From contig NC_069110.1 of the NCBI RefSeq assembly GCF_947172395.1, positions 2,976,001-3,040,000 on the forward strand: a DNA stretch of 64,000 nt. Reading direction: 5' to 3'. The notes under the pieces were generated by a model. The model saw only the letters and a program-made list of their open reading frames with translations. It ran no database searches and had not been told where the DNA came from. Below, piece by piece: positions 1 through 10,069 of the stretch (position 1 is its first letter; each line of letters starts with the position of its first letter). The position numbers were made by a program, and so were the translations under genes. Source of the DNA: Bicyclus anynana (lineage: Eukaryota; Arthropoda; Insecta; Lepidoptera; Nymphalidae).

Positions 1-430
1 AACATAATTACAAAAATTACGACACCGACGGAAACCGATGCTTCTCTGGCACATGAGGCCTAATTTTCGGGCTTCGCGTTTCTTGTGACAAATTGACATA
101 CCGTCGACCAATAGCAGAGGAGTTGAAATATCGCTCTATTTTCGTCCCAATGAAACGAAAAAAGAGAATTGCTCTCAAATCCGCGTTGCTTTCGAGTTCA
201 CGATACTTTCGAGTCCGCCGCTACTGCTCAACATTTGTCTTTCTTCCATCTCGAAATATGTCGCATCTTGAGACTACTGAGAGTCTTTACTACTTGTCCA
301 CGGCCATTATTTTTGGTTTAAACCAGCCTTGACGACTGCGATGTCAGTATGAATATACCGAGTTAATACAAAATGTTGCTCTTCAATTGAAAAACGTCAT
401 CTTGTTCATAATTTGGTAACTACATTTATG
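1..430. other. Left edge, no recognised gene
   Basis: A 79-codon frame at 93-332 (+) matches nothing I recognise, and its composition is like the surrounding DNA. I see no splice-flanked exon, tRNA or repeat family here. Confidence 0.4.
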
Positions 431-723
431 TTGAGTTGATAGTTGCAATCGACTCTAAATTTCTGTTGACTAGTTGATTCTCGCACTCGATTCTACAATT
501 TTGTTGATTAGTTGATACTCGCACTCGATTCTACATTTCTGTATACTAGTTGATACTCACACTCGATTCTACATTTCTGTTGACTAGTTGATACACGCAC
601 TCGATTCTACATTTCTGTCGACTAGTTGAGACTCGCACTTTATTCTACATTTCTGTATACTAGTTGATACCCATACGCGATTCTACATTTCTGTTGACTA
701 GTTGATACCCGTCCTCGATTCCC
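431..723. repeat. 38-bp minisatellite, about 7.5 copies
   Basis: Tandem units of about 38 bp carry the core CTAGTTGATACTCGCACTCG followed by ATTCTACATTTCT. The first unit is degenerate. Units differ at the six bases before the core: most have GTTGAC or GTCGAC, while two units three positions apart have GTATAC. That suggests duplication of a multi-unit block. There is no coding potential. Confidence 0.9.
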
Positions 724-925
724 GTCGTTGCCGCAACTTTTGATATTAGGTTCATAAATAAACTTTAGAAAGTAATCTATCTAAACTAATTCCACAAATA
801 TGCTAAAGCCAAAGATTTGTAAGAATCAACATTACTAATGAGAATTGTTCAGCAATTTAGTTGCAGCGAAATCTATTGTTCAAACTGTATTTCTACGTAT
901 ATTTTTGTTTATACATACATAAGAA
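724..925. other. AT-rich DNA, nothing recognised
   Basis: AT-rich sequence between the 38-bp minisatellite and the TIR element. I see no gene or repeat family. Confidence 0.4.
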
Positions 926-1082
926 ACAGAGTGTCCTGTAAATAATAGATAAAACGCAAATGGGAGATACACCACTAAAATATTTAAATTATTTTGAAAA
1001 AATCGTAAGACTGACTCCACATAGTAAAATTTGAAAAATTGGTCACCTTACGAATCTTTTCAAAACTAATAATCACTAATAA

Positions 1083-1473
1083 TCTTCTATAATATAAAAA
1101 TGAATCGCAAAATGTGTTGGTAAGCGCATAACTCAACAAAGCCTGGACCAATTTGGCCAATTCTATTTTTAAAATGTTAATTGAAGTTCTAGGATGGTTT
1201 TTACGGCGAGAAAAATTTAAAAAGACTAAAAAAAAATTATACTCCCATACAAACGATTCGTAATAATTTGAACTTTAATATGTATAGGGTAGAGGTAGGG
1301 TAGGAGTACGGTAGGGGTATGCTAGGGGTAGGGTAGGAGTAAGGTAGGAGTAGGGTAAGGGTAGGGTGGGGATAGGATAGGGGTAGAGTAGGGGTAGGGT
1401 AGGTGTAGGATTGGAGTAGGGTAGGTAAGGGTATGGAAGAAGTGCACAAAAGTCAAAGCGAAGCTTGACCGGT
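1083..1473 (+). mobile_element. Non-autonomous Helitron-like element, 3' end eroded
   Basis: It begins TCTTCTATAATATAAAAATG and ends with AAAGCGAAGCTTGACCGG, the same ends as the better copy at 53801-54104. The terminal CTAG-type bases are missing. Most of the interior is a GGGTA-rich minisatellite. Confidence 0.6.
1283..1435 (+). repeat. GGGTA-type minisatellite
   Basis: About 150 bp of imperfect (GGGTAG/GGAGTA) units. The plus strand is strongly purine-rich with many GGG runs, so G-quadruplex formation is plausible. The unit differs from the insect telomere repeat TTAGG. It is carried inside the Helitron-like element and recurs in the second copy at 54004-54060. Confidence 0.8.
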
Positions 1474-1548
1474 AAATAATAGTTTTAGATAATAATATGG
1501 TATATCTCCCACTGGCGTTTGATCCATTTATTACGGGATATCCTGTAT

Positions 1549-1806
1549 AATATACGAGTACATTATATATGTATATGTAAAAACAAAATGTATATTATAC
1601 ATAGATACATAGTTTAAAATTTAACTCCTTTATAATAATTATATAAATATGAATGCATGCAGAATATTAATGAAAGCAGAGTGCAAGACAAAGCTCAAAG
1701 TAAAATAAATTCAAACTTCACTAACTGAAATAAAAAAATAAAATAAAAAGGACATCACAAAAAATTGGCAAAAAAAAAAGAAACAAATCCAGTGATCAAT
1801 TTGCGT
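1549..1806. other. Downstream flank of the BAP18 gene
   Basis: AT-rich DNA downstream of the BAP18 stop codon. The 3' UTR must start here. No clear AATAAA lies close to the stop on the minus strand; one AATAAA sits near 1527-1532, inside the right arm of the TIR element. Confidence 0.4.
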
Positions 1807-1984
1807 TTAGTTAGTGAAGATTTGAACCTCGGCGTTAGTTCTTATCACTCCTTGGATGATGTTGAGTGGCGCAACTACCTGGGTAGCTGGTTTCCCGACC
1901 CTGGGCGCGATGCTGCTTACCTGCCTCACAGGTATACCTGCGTCTTCGAATGCCTTCTTCTTTAATGTTGTGCGGATTTGGGAA
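1807..1984 (-). CDS. BAP18: BAP18 exon 4 and stop
   Basis: 178 nt. The acceptor AAATTCCAG is followed by TTCCCAAATCC, which completes the valine codon split across the intron. It encodes SQIRTTLKKKAFEDAGIPV, then a tail ending EVQIFTN and TAA at 1809-1807. It is locally GC-richer than its flanks, in keeping with coding sequence. Confidence 0.8.
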
Positions 1985-4900
1985 CTGGAATTTATAGCCA
2001 TTATAAATTTATTTGTGAATGCACATTTAAGGCAACATTAAAGCAACCATTCGTCAGCGCATCCGCCGTTATTTAGGATATATCACACATAGTAACGATA
2101 CCTCAGAAAAAAAATATTGTGTAAAAAAATATTGTTCAGATCTCCAACCCGATGCTGGGATCCACCCAAAGAAACAGGAGCCCGCACCTTTTATAGTGCC
2201 GTCCAAATGCCAGCGACCGTAAATAACGTTAGATTAGATGGTTTGATCACAATTTCTATTGTGAACGGAAGAAGTCAACATGATACAGGGAACTCCTGAA
2301 GAGCCGCTACATCAAAAAGAAGACTGTTAGTTCTATTTCGAAGTTAATGTTAACAACTAAGGTGCAAAAACGAAACCTATGTGGTAACAACAAACACTAA
2401 AGTCTGTGTTATCCGATTCTTAAAACTTGTTTATCTTTAAACAAGAATGAAAAGACATCTTTCAAACAAGCACATCCCATCTTAGACCTAAATATGGTCA
2501 CTTACTATATACTGAAATATGCTCAAACGTGAGCATATCTAGAAAAATCAAATATGAGTTTTTAAATTACAACCTAGCACATAGGACCATTTTCTTAAGG
2601 CCATGTTCAAGTAAAACGCGCAGACTATATTCAGCTAATAGTATAACATATTACAGATTATAATATGAATTATCTTTTCTGTTGTGTAAATTAGTACTCA
2701 CAAATTATTGTCCACTTTGAAGCTGCTAAAAAGTACTTTATAAAATTAAAACAATCATTATAAATTCTCCTGAATTGTTCCCAATAGTATGGGAACATGA
2801 GGATAAATTATAGCTTGTATTACTTACTCCCTGATATTGTAGCTTTCCAGTGAAAGAATTTTAAAATTGAGTCAGAAGTTTTAGAGGCTGTTCAAGTCGA
2901 ACAAAACAATAATCATATCTTTACTCTTTGTATCATTCATAGAGACAAAATTTGTGAAAGATATTTTTATTAAAGTAATAAAATTGTGTTCAAAGAACAA
3001 TCCATCTGATATTATATGGAAAATATTCCTCTGTAATAGAGCAATTCTTGACAGGCCATTCCAGCACTTTGGAATCTCAACATCCACTGACTCTAAGAAC
3101 AATGCGCCCTGCCCTCATTAGCATTGCAACTCGTTAAGCTATGACGGTGATTTTGGTTCTTGGAGGCACAGAGTAAGCGACCAAGAACATACTATCTATT
3201 TAAAAAGAGGGAATACTCACACTGTCCTACTCTTTATGTGGTGGCTAAGTTTGTTAAGATCTACAGCAAAACGATGCACACAAGTCCTGAGCACGTCAAG
3301 CTCTTCTTCACTCCATTTAAATCTGGAAAAAAAATTAAGTATGTCAGAGTTAAAGCACCACTGAAGATTACTGTTTATGAACAATTGTGTCAAAATACGT
3401 AATATAAATGTCTGGTTCTTTCTCTGATCATTTCATGTCTGACTTTATCGATCTTTTTCAATTTCAGCATGCTGCGTTCCATTGCCCTTTGACATGACCT
3501 TACTTTGCCTTTGGCTTTGTTATGAAACGCCTATGTTTGGCAGGCATATGTTAGGCATGGTAATAGACAGGTGTTCATTACAATTTTTTGTGTTTTGAAT
3601 TATAGTTGCCTTTAAAAATATTCTAAGAAATAATTCAGTAAAAATTCTCAGCCCAGACTTGGGAAGCTGGTGGTGTTACACCTATGTGGCTTGGAGAACA
3701 CATTACATCTGATAATAATTGTCAAAGAATTCAACATTATCACACTAAGTGAGTTCACTGACTTTCATTTGAATGGAGTTTTCAGAACCTGCCCATCAAA
3801 TATTAAACATAGTTTGAACTCTGGTTTGTAAACAAGTGTTTGAGAATGGCGAATGGACAATCTATGAAAAATTTATTTATTATCTATAACATTGCCAACT
3901 TGAGAGGAATTTCCCAAACGGTGGGGATTTTTTTGGGAATTGAGATATGTTCTTTCCCCAATTTGAGTTTCTACTTTTGCAACATTGATTTACCATGTTC
4001 AACTGACAATTGTTATATATTTTCATTTGGAAATTGAAGCTGGTCGCATCCAGTGGCATAAAACCTCAAAGCAAGGTTTGATTGATTTATATGAGACCAT
4101 GAATTATTTCTGAGATGAAAAATACACTCTTTTATAATTTTACGGGTCTTTTGCATTTTGGTAGTTAAGATAGAGAAAACTTTTCGAAACTTGTGAGCGT
4201 TACAAAAACATAGTCTGCAAATATATCTGTCTGATATATTTGAGGCTATGATATGAGGCTATGACAAATGATGATATATAATGATATAGTTTTTTAATTA
4301 ATCTAAAGATTTGAGACATTATATTATTAATGTATTAATTGGAAACTGCTTACTCACCCGTTTTGCAATTCATTCTTGGGATGTAACAGCAGTGTCATCT
4401 CAGACAGCTTGTTGAATGCTGTGCCTGCCTCCCTGAATATTTCCCCTACCTGAAAAGAAATGGTATGTTTTGTTAGAGTAAGACTTTCCCATCTAGAGTT
4501 TGTATCATGTAGAATGGATCGTGTGACAGCTCATTTCAGTCACTTTTTTTTAAATGAATATATTTGAATAGTTTTGAAAGTTTGCTGTGATTCACAATGT
4601 ATTATGAACTGATACAGGCGACTGTCACCATACCCATGCTATGTCAAAAATACTTTAGCCATTGATATCAAGAAGTGGATCATAATTATGTGACTATGAT
4701 TAGTTCACTTACATAACTAAAGTAATTTGTATAGAAAAAAAATTACAATGTTTATTATATAATTATGTGTGCATAGTTTATTTTATTATATCAAATGTTT
4801 GGATATTCAAGTTATAATTTTTAGCGGACTCCTGCAACTTTTTTTTTTTTTCGTGTTGAGTAAGTGCTGATGGCTCCATGTGGGACTACTACAGCGTCAC

Positions 4901-5304
4901 CGGGGGATTTGGGCGAGCGCGGAAGCATCGCCTGATGAGAGCCTGCAATTTTGTCCGCGTGAAACTCAACATTTCGTGATTAATTTTTATATTATAGATT
5001 AATACTTTTATAACTAGAACTGAATTATTTTATCATATTACCATATGTATTATGATAAGTATTGTTCTATTCTAGTCATTCCAGTTATAAAAATTGACAA
5101 AGCAATTATTACACAGTTATTGTGACAATTTTTTAGCTCATTTACTCCATGTTAAAATAACTTGAATCCACAGAAACTTGAAAGCATCTACAATTATATA
5201 TACCTCCGCCTTCACCGCACACATTTAAAATACATAAAACATCCAAAGAAATTTAAATTATTCTAAATTAATGCACTTACTTTAGCCTTCTTACAATTCG
5301 TCAT
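1807..5304 (-). CDS. BAP18: BAP18-like chromatin complex subunit (4 exons)
   Basis: Spliced minus-strand gene, coding exons 5304-5281, 4449-4358, 3322-3221 and 1984-1807; 396 nt, 131 residues plus stop. All introns are GT-AG and phases join (0, 2, 2). The protein starts MTNCKKAKVGEIFREAG, matching the conserved BAP18 N-terminus (KVGEIF..AG.AF.KL). Residues 41-80 form the SANT/Myb-like domain: KWSEEELDVLR, RFAVDLNKLS, then IKSRTVSQI and KKKAFEDAGIP, collinear with vertebrate BAP18. BAP18 is a small nuclear subunit reported in NURF- and MLL-type chromatin complexes; the exact complex in insects is inference. The C-terminal 45 or so residues are not alignable by eye with the vertebrate protein, which is about 40 residues longer. 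A possible donor (CAG|GTAAGC) within exon 4, at 1921/1920, leaves open an alternative 3' end. Confidence 0.87.
1985..3220 (-). other. BAP18 intron 3
   Basis: A 1.24-kb intron. It contains a decayed antisense RTE fragment at 3055-3160. A short plus-strand frame at 2117-2299 is not recognised. Confidence 0.7.
3055..3160 (-). mobile_element. Decayed RTE LINE 3' fragment
   Basis: Reading on the minus strand, this aligns with the RTE C-terminal segment seen better at 31950-32212. Shared blocks are CATTCCAGCAC, CCAACATCCA and TAAGCTATG. Many substitutions mark it as old. It lies in BAP18 intron 3. Confidence 0.6.
3221..3322 (-). CDS. BAP18: BAP18 exon 3 (SANT domain)
   Basis: 102 nt. The acceptor is TTTTTTTTCCAG and the donor is GTGAGTA at 3220-3214. 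It encodes FKWSEEELDVLRTCV, then HRFAVDLNKLSHHIKSRT: the SANT helices with the conserved tryptophan and the RF.DLN motif. The opposite strand carries a chance 80-codon frame. Confidence 0.88.
3323..4357 (-). other. BAP18 intron 2
   Basis: A 1.03-kb AT-rich intron bounded by GTGAGTA and the TTTCCAG acceptor of exon 3. I see no repeat family in it. Confidence 0.7.
4358..4449 (-). CDS. BAP18: BAP18 exon 2
   Basis: 92 nt. The acceptor is TTTCTTTTCAG and the donor is GTGAGTA at 4357-4351. It encodes residues 9-38 (VGEIFREAGTAF, then NKLSEMTLLLHPK), the most conserved BAP18 segment outside the SANT domain. Confidence 0.88.
4852..4950 (+). repeat. Unclassified GC-rich interspersed repeat, copy 1
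   Basis: Lies in BAP18 intron 1 after a T-run. It shares GGCTCCATGTGGGAC, GGCGTCA-like and TTTGGGCGAGCGC blocks with the minus strand of 57240-57420. The two copies are clearly homologous but I cannot assign the family. A LINE 3' region is possible. Confidence 0.55.
5281..5304 (-). CDS. BAP18: BAP18 exon 1 (coding part)
   Basis: Eight codons, MTNCKKAK, ending exactly at a consensus donor GTAAGT (5280-5275). The ATG is chosen because the same short lysine-rich leader precedes VGEIF in known BAP18 proteins. It is too short for any ORF scan. Confidence 0.8.
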
Positions 5305-6239
5305 ATTGAAAGTATATTAAGACTCTCTCACCATAATTCTCAATTCAGTCATACATAAACAACCACAAACCAGCAAAGGTACCAAAGTTTACATTATGAA
5401 TTACAAAATACAGCAGTAACACAACCAGAAGCAGAGAAGACTAGTACTATGAACTTAATGTGCGATAAATCAATACTTTAACTGTCAGTTACTGCGACAA
5501 CGAGCTATAGAAACGCGGTAGCCGTGTCTGCGCGAGTTCTGTCAAAACTGAAAATCAATAGTGGTCTATCGAAATCTCTGTGCCGTGCTGAAACGTTCAG
5601 ATTTCGAAATCCGATTATAACACGTAAAATATATTAAACAGTTCACAACAAACGTATGAAAGTTTACAAGAAACTCTCTAAAGTTCTAAAATCACGCTCA
5701 ACACTACGATTGCGTATATGTAATGTTTCTCAATTGAGCCTGAATAAGGTACAGAAAGTAAATACAAAAAATAGAGATATTTACTTTTGTAAGAATACTT
5801 ACTTTGGCAGCCGAATTGTTCATATTCCAAGTGTAGTTTTTACCACATAAATTATCACAATTGTTTTTATTTATAAAATATATTTATTTAGAATGTCAAG
5901 AACACGAGGTAAATGGACAGACAGGGAAGAGGGATCTACTAAATAACAAAACCAAAACTTATATTTTAAAGGGATAACAAAAATACCGAATTTTGGAAAA
6001 CGAAATGCGAACGAAAAATAAAAAATCAAAACCAACAAAAACGACCATAGAGGAAAGGTTTTGACAGGTTAAAGTTGCCGCTTGTCAAAAAGAAAAACCA
6101 CAGACTAGTAACTATTTTTTAAATTGGCTTCACGGTTTCGGGTCATTTGATTTTTGAGTATATTATATTTTCAACAACGCGACATACAGACAAAGATTAA
6201 AGAATGTACAGAATGGCTCTTTTACAAGCAGTGCGGTGA
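5305..6239. other. Upstream flank of BAP18; no second gene recognised
   Basis: This must hold the BAP18 5' UTR and promoter. A moderately GC-rich stretch near 5490-5545 is the best promoter candidate, but no TATA box is evident. Frames at 5656-5850 and a 17-codon frame at 5893 are not recognised. Confidence 0.4.
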
Positions 6240-6895
6240 GGCCGGTGAAATTATTAAAAAAAAACGTCTCGCGTCTCCTTGACATCCGCTTAAATAAACT
6301 TTTTTCATAATTTCGCATTTTAAGATTTAACACAAACAATAATTACGTAAATTCATATTACACTATTAATTACTTTCAATAAAATACTCTATCGTATTTT
6401 TTTAGTTTTTGTAAACATTTTATAAAATATTTAAAAACATAAAACGACATTTTTCGTGAATAATATTGAAAGTTACTGATGTGACGCTTTGTGTCGTACT
6501 GACTCGAGAAGTAAAGTTTTTTAATTTATTAGGAATAGCTGCATCACTGCCGTGTTCGGTGCGCTCAATTTGCCTATTATTTTTTAATCTGTGACCACAG
6601 ACCTTCCATAAAGTTACATGAAAATTAGACATGGTAAAATGATGTTTGTATTTGTACGAACAATTTTCTCCAAAACTAGAAACAGTTTTTCACTGATCAC
6701 ATCTAATAATAATAAAAATTAAGTTCGGTTACTTGGGCACTCAAATGTCCCGCGCCGGGAGGGTTTATTTTTACATAAACTTTTAATAGTGTTTTGTACT
6801 TTGACACGTATATCTACGTATCTAAGGTTTTGTATTATATTTTTATGTTAACATTGATGAAAATTAAAAAAAAGGTAAATAAATAAATGAGAGAA
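6240..6895. repeat. Unclassified dispersed repeat, copy 1
   Basis: Homologous to 21520-22065 in the same orientation. Shared blocks are GAATAATATTGAAA, TACTGAT, ACTGACTCGAGAA, a CGTTCGGTGCGCTC-like block and a 3' end AATTAAAAAAAAGG then AAATAAATAAATGAGA. The A-rich end suggests a retroelement 3' end. No coding domain is recognisable. Confidence 0.55.
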
Positions 6896-7182
6896 AAAAA
6901 AATTAAGGTTATTGATGTATGTCACCTATTTTTTGTCTGTCTGACTACCTGTCCGTCCGTATTTTTATTGACCGGGCATCACGCTGAATCTACTGAATGA
7001 ATTCAAATGAAATTTGTTATTTGGCACGAGGCACGAACAACATGAATACGAAGGAACATGGGATAAGTACTTTTTGTCGCTTTAATAAAATCAGAAGGAG
7101 GAGAAACAAGGGTTGAAAGTTTGTATGGATAATTCTTCATTTTTCAAAATCTTCTAATCCTAAATAGTAGATTGTTATACAA
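6896..7182. other. Intergenic DNA, nothing recognised
   Basis: AT-rich, with short (CTGTCTG)-like and polypyrimidine stretches. I see no gene. Confidence 0.35.
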
Positions 7183-7282
7183 GGGGCTAAAAAGACCCAT
7201 TATATACGAGGTATTTTTAGGGCCCGAGACATAAGGCGAGGGCCGCCTAAATAGAAACCGAGTTTATAATGGGTTTAGCCCC
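7183..7282. repeat. Imperfect 100-bp hairpin
   Basis: The left arm GGGGCTAAAAAGACCCATTA pairs with the right arm TATAATGGGTTTAGCCCC. The inner parts GGTATTTTTAGGGCCCGAG and CGAGGGCCGCCTAAATAGAA also pair. The whole segment folds back on itself like a MITE. Related TTTAGCCCC sequence recurs near 8053-8090. Confidence 0.65.
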
Positions 7283-8862
7283 ACGTGTTACACTCTGCTT
7301 TTCACTACGATTGCGAGAAAATAAAATAGTTTAGTACAATGTTCAATGATTTATTTTAATTAAAAATTAAATGTACAAAGTCTACAATTTTGGATAAATG
7401 GGAGATGCTTTTACCCGGTAGCATAATTTCCGACTACTGTGAAGATAAATAACGAGTATGTGAGGTAAACGTGGGAGATAATAGTTTAAAAAACTCCTTT
7501 CGTAAGTGAATCCATTCGTTGTTGTTTTCTTCACTTATTAAATTTTTCGTAGGTATCGTAGGTAAGTATTTAAGTATATGCGTCTCGATTTTGTTGGTAA
7601 CAGATTGAAAATTTCATCCATCTCCAAATTAAGATCACCATTCTCACTAGATGACGACAACAATAACTTATTGTTGAGAAATATGTAAGTTACGGTCACA
7701 AATTTACAATGAATTTCTGAAAATATCAAGTGTGTATTATTCACGCCAATTGTTTTTTAAATTCTCGCTTTTTAATTTTATTTTTTCACATGAGAAAAAG
7801 GCAAAGTTATTACACCGTAAAGGATGTCCCATGTCTTCAAATCTCGCTCTATTCGCAACTCAATAAAAATTAAATAAAAAAATAAACGCATTCCACAGAC
7901 AAGAACGCTGCAACAAGTTTTTTTATTTATTTTTCAAAACAATCGGGCCTTACTTAAAATGATTCTATTATCGAATAAAACCTCCTCCGTTTTATAGTAG
8001 GCTAGTACTTGGCTAGTACTCGTAACAGACAAGAATTAAAAAAACAAAATTACTTTAGCCCCTAGAGGCTAATATGCTTGTTTAGCCCCGCTGTGGAGTG
8101 GTAATATGACAGTGTTTTTGAGCAAGAGTAGTGAAAAATAACTTATTTCAAGATTTCTCAAAATTCTAAAGGGTTAAAAAGCTGTTGAAGTTTCCAGTGT
8201 AAATCGTTCATGTTGAGTTATATCCTATTGAAAAATGATTAGTGGACTATTTATTATTTCGTCCCCACAGAGCGAAAAGCAAATATTTCGTAAATCACCG
8301 TTTTGAGCAATGATAATTTTATACTAGATCGGTTACCTACATCCCTACAAAATCTCCGCAAACAGTGATCCGAATAATAGGCTACAAAACTGAGCGCACA
8401 CATGCACAATTTTGTCTTACCATTATTAATTTAGATATACCTTTAAAGTTTTTTACAACACACAACTCGACATTGTACTGAAGCGTCTTTACGTATAGTG
8501 CCCAGGGGCACCCAAGCACCACTATTTTGTTTTCGAATTAAACTTTTTTTTAAAGTTGTGTTGAGTTATTTTTGTTTTGTTAACCTTTACATCCATAAAG
8601 TTCATTTTATCCGTGTAATTACAGTAAGTGTTACATAACTTACATCTAGGTAACTTCCCAAAATAAAACTATCACAGTTCCAAAAATTTATACCTTCGAA
8701 ACCTAGTGTACCCACCTAGTTTTCAGACAAAATTTTTGAAATTTACCTTTACTACGACTACAAAGGAATTAGTTAGTTACGCACATTGCTGTGGTAACTT
8801 GGAAGTGCTGTTTGTATGTACTTAGTCCGTTTTAACATTGCTCAGCACGCTTAGGTACTAGA
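7283..8862. other. Intergenic DNA, no gene recognised
   Basis: AT-rich. TTTAGCCCC-containing sequence at 8053-8090 resembles the arms of the 7183-7282 hairpin, so the pair may be remnants of one element. Frames here are short and unrecognised. Confidence 0.35.
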
Positions 8863-9016
8863 GGGCGCTAGGTGATGATTGTACCTGGGCGCTAGGTGAT
8901 GATTGTACCTGGGCGCTAGGTGATGATTGTACCTGGGCGCTAGGTGATGATTGTACCTGGGCGCTAGGTGATGATTGTACCTGGGCGCTAGGTGATGATT
9001 GTACCTGGGCGCTACG
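8863..9016. repeat. Perfect 24-bp minisatellite
   Basis: Six identical copies of the 24-mer GGGCGCTAGGTGATGATTGT+ACCT, plus a partial seventh (starts at 8863, 8887, 8911, 8935, 8959, 8983 and 9007). Because 24 is a multiple of three, the minus strand shows a 62-codon frame repeating APRYNHHL; I treat it as an artefact of the repeat. The lack of divergence points to recent amplification or homogenisation. Confidence 0.95.
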
Positions 9017-9918
9017 TACGCTAGAGACGCCTCTAACATTGTAGACGATATTTAGGTAAGTATTACTTGTATAAATAACGTTCGTTGTTCACCACAACTA
9101 ACATGGAGATGTGGAAATTTCCTCTTTTGAATTTTCTTGACAGTAAAATGCTCAAGTACTTATGGGACATGTTAAAAACGGAAACTTTAAAGCATTTTTA
9201 AAAAAGGTGGGGCCGAAAAACAAACTAAACTACCTACCCATGTGGCTTCGCACTACCTTCAAATCGATCAACAGATAGAAAATAATTAGTGCTCTGTTAC
9301 ACTCACAAACTTTACCTCATTTACTTTAGGTTTATTTTTATTTTTTATGAGTTTATACTCACAAGGTCTCAGCTATGTGGGGAAAATAAAAAACCATGCA
9401 TCTAATTCACGTCATAATATATTTTACATCGATTTTAAGAAAAACGACCTATCCGTAGATATAGGTACATAAAGAATAAGTCAATAACTTGGTAGGTGTG
9501 TACATTTAAAATCACGCGCCGTTTGACTAGAGCTGATAATATAATATTATTTACAAATTACATCAAACATCACAAATTCTATCATTATCATGTATCTAAC
9601 TTGTACCTAAACTTACATACCTAAGTAACATAATTATCCATTTTCAAATACTTATATACAGCTAGAGATGTCATATCTTAGATTAGTTTTTTATAAGGTA
9701 CAATACTTACCTATTATATATTTTCGTAGTTTACAAAATAGTATGTATGTTCATAAATAGTTTAGAGATTTTTGTGAGGGCTAAGCCCAGGATCCGTGGA
9801 ACATTTTTACAATTGATTACTATCAAGTGAATTTTCCGCGAGTAGTTTCATCTTGACGAGACGCTCAATTTTTTTATTTTCGAAAATTCTTGATTCTGAG
9901 GGCCAAGTGACACTTTGA
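9017..9918. other. Intergenic DNA, no gene recognised
   Basis: AT-rich single-copy-looking sequence. I see no exons, RNAs or transposon ends. Confidence 0.35.
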
Positions 9919-10069
9919 TACTGTTACTATCGCGTTAACGTAAACGCGAATTTATAAGGAATTGAAACAACGACATCTAGTGGCACAACTGTTTCAATTC
10001 CATATAAACTTGCGTTTATGCCAACGCGATAGTAACAGTATGAAAATATTGAAAACTTCCACTAGGCAC
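9919..10069. mobile_element. Palindromic MITE, copy with intact inner stem
   Basis: Arms of about 50 bp: TACTGTTACTATCGCGTTAA.. to GGAATTGAAAC (9919-9968), mirrored at 9991-10040. They surround a short loop (ACGACATCTAGTGGCACAAC). The right end continues TGAAAATATTGAAAACTTCC+ACTAGGCAC. The outermost left arm is missing. Same family as 12119-12212. Confidence 0.75.

Larger units (their letters stand above)
926..1548. mobile_element. TIR element (MITE-like) hosting a Helitron-like insertion
   Basis: The segment at 926-974 is matched in inverted orientation at 1497-1548. Both ends share GTGTCC..GTAA at the tip, then an AAACGC motif and TGGGAGATA. The arms are about 48 bp and clearly diverged. 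The space between them is non-coding and is mostly occupied by a later Helitron-like insertion (1083-1473). A cut-and-paste non-autonomous DNA transposon is the simplest reading; the superfamily is undetermined. Confidence 0.65.

Noticed and set aside
431..723. CRISPR-like array
   Set aside because: The units are contiguous, with no unique spacers, and the genome is eukaryotic; it is a minisatellite.
1283..1435. Interstitial telomere array
   Set aside because: The unit GGGTA differs from the insect TTAGG and occurs only inside a Helitron-like family.
2700..2730. Minus-strand KWT-like codons flanked by AG and GTGAGT, considered as the BAP18 SANT exon
   Set aside because: The frame does not join exon 2 and no SANT sequence follows; the exon at 3221-3322 fits fully.
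3160..3402. 80-codon plus-strand frame, lysine-rich
   Set aside because: Exactly antisense to BAP18 exon 3; conserved SANT coding on the other strand explains it.
5893..5946. Short divergent gene start (MSRTRGKWTDREE) opposite BAP18
   Set aside because: Stops after 17 codons, AT-rich upstream, and no partner exon after the GTAAAT; too little to call.
8851..9039. 62-codon frame of eight-residue repeats
   Set aside because: By-product of a 24-bp tandem repeat; no start context, no flanking coding sequence.
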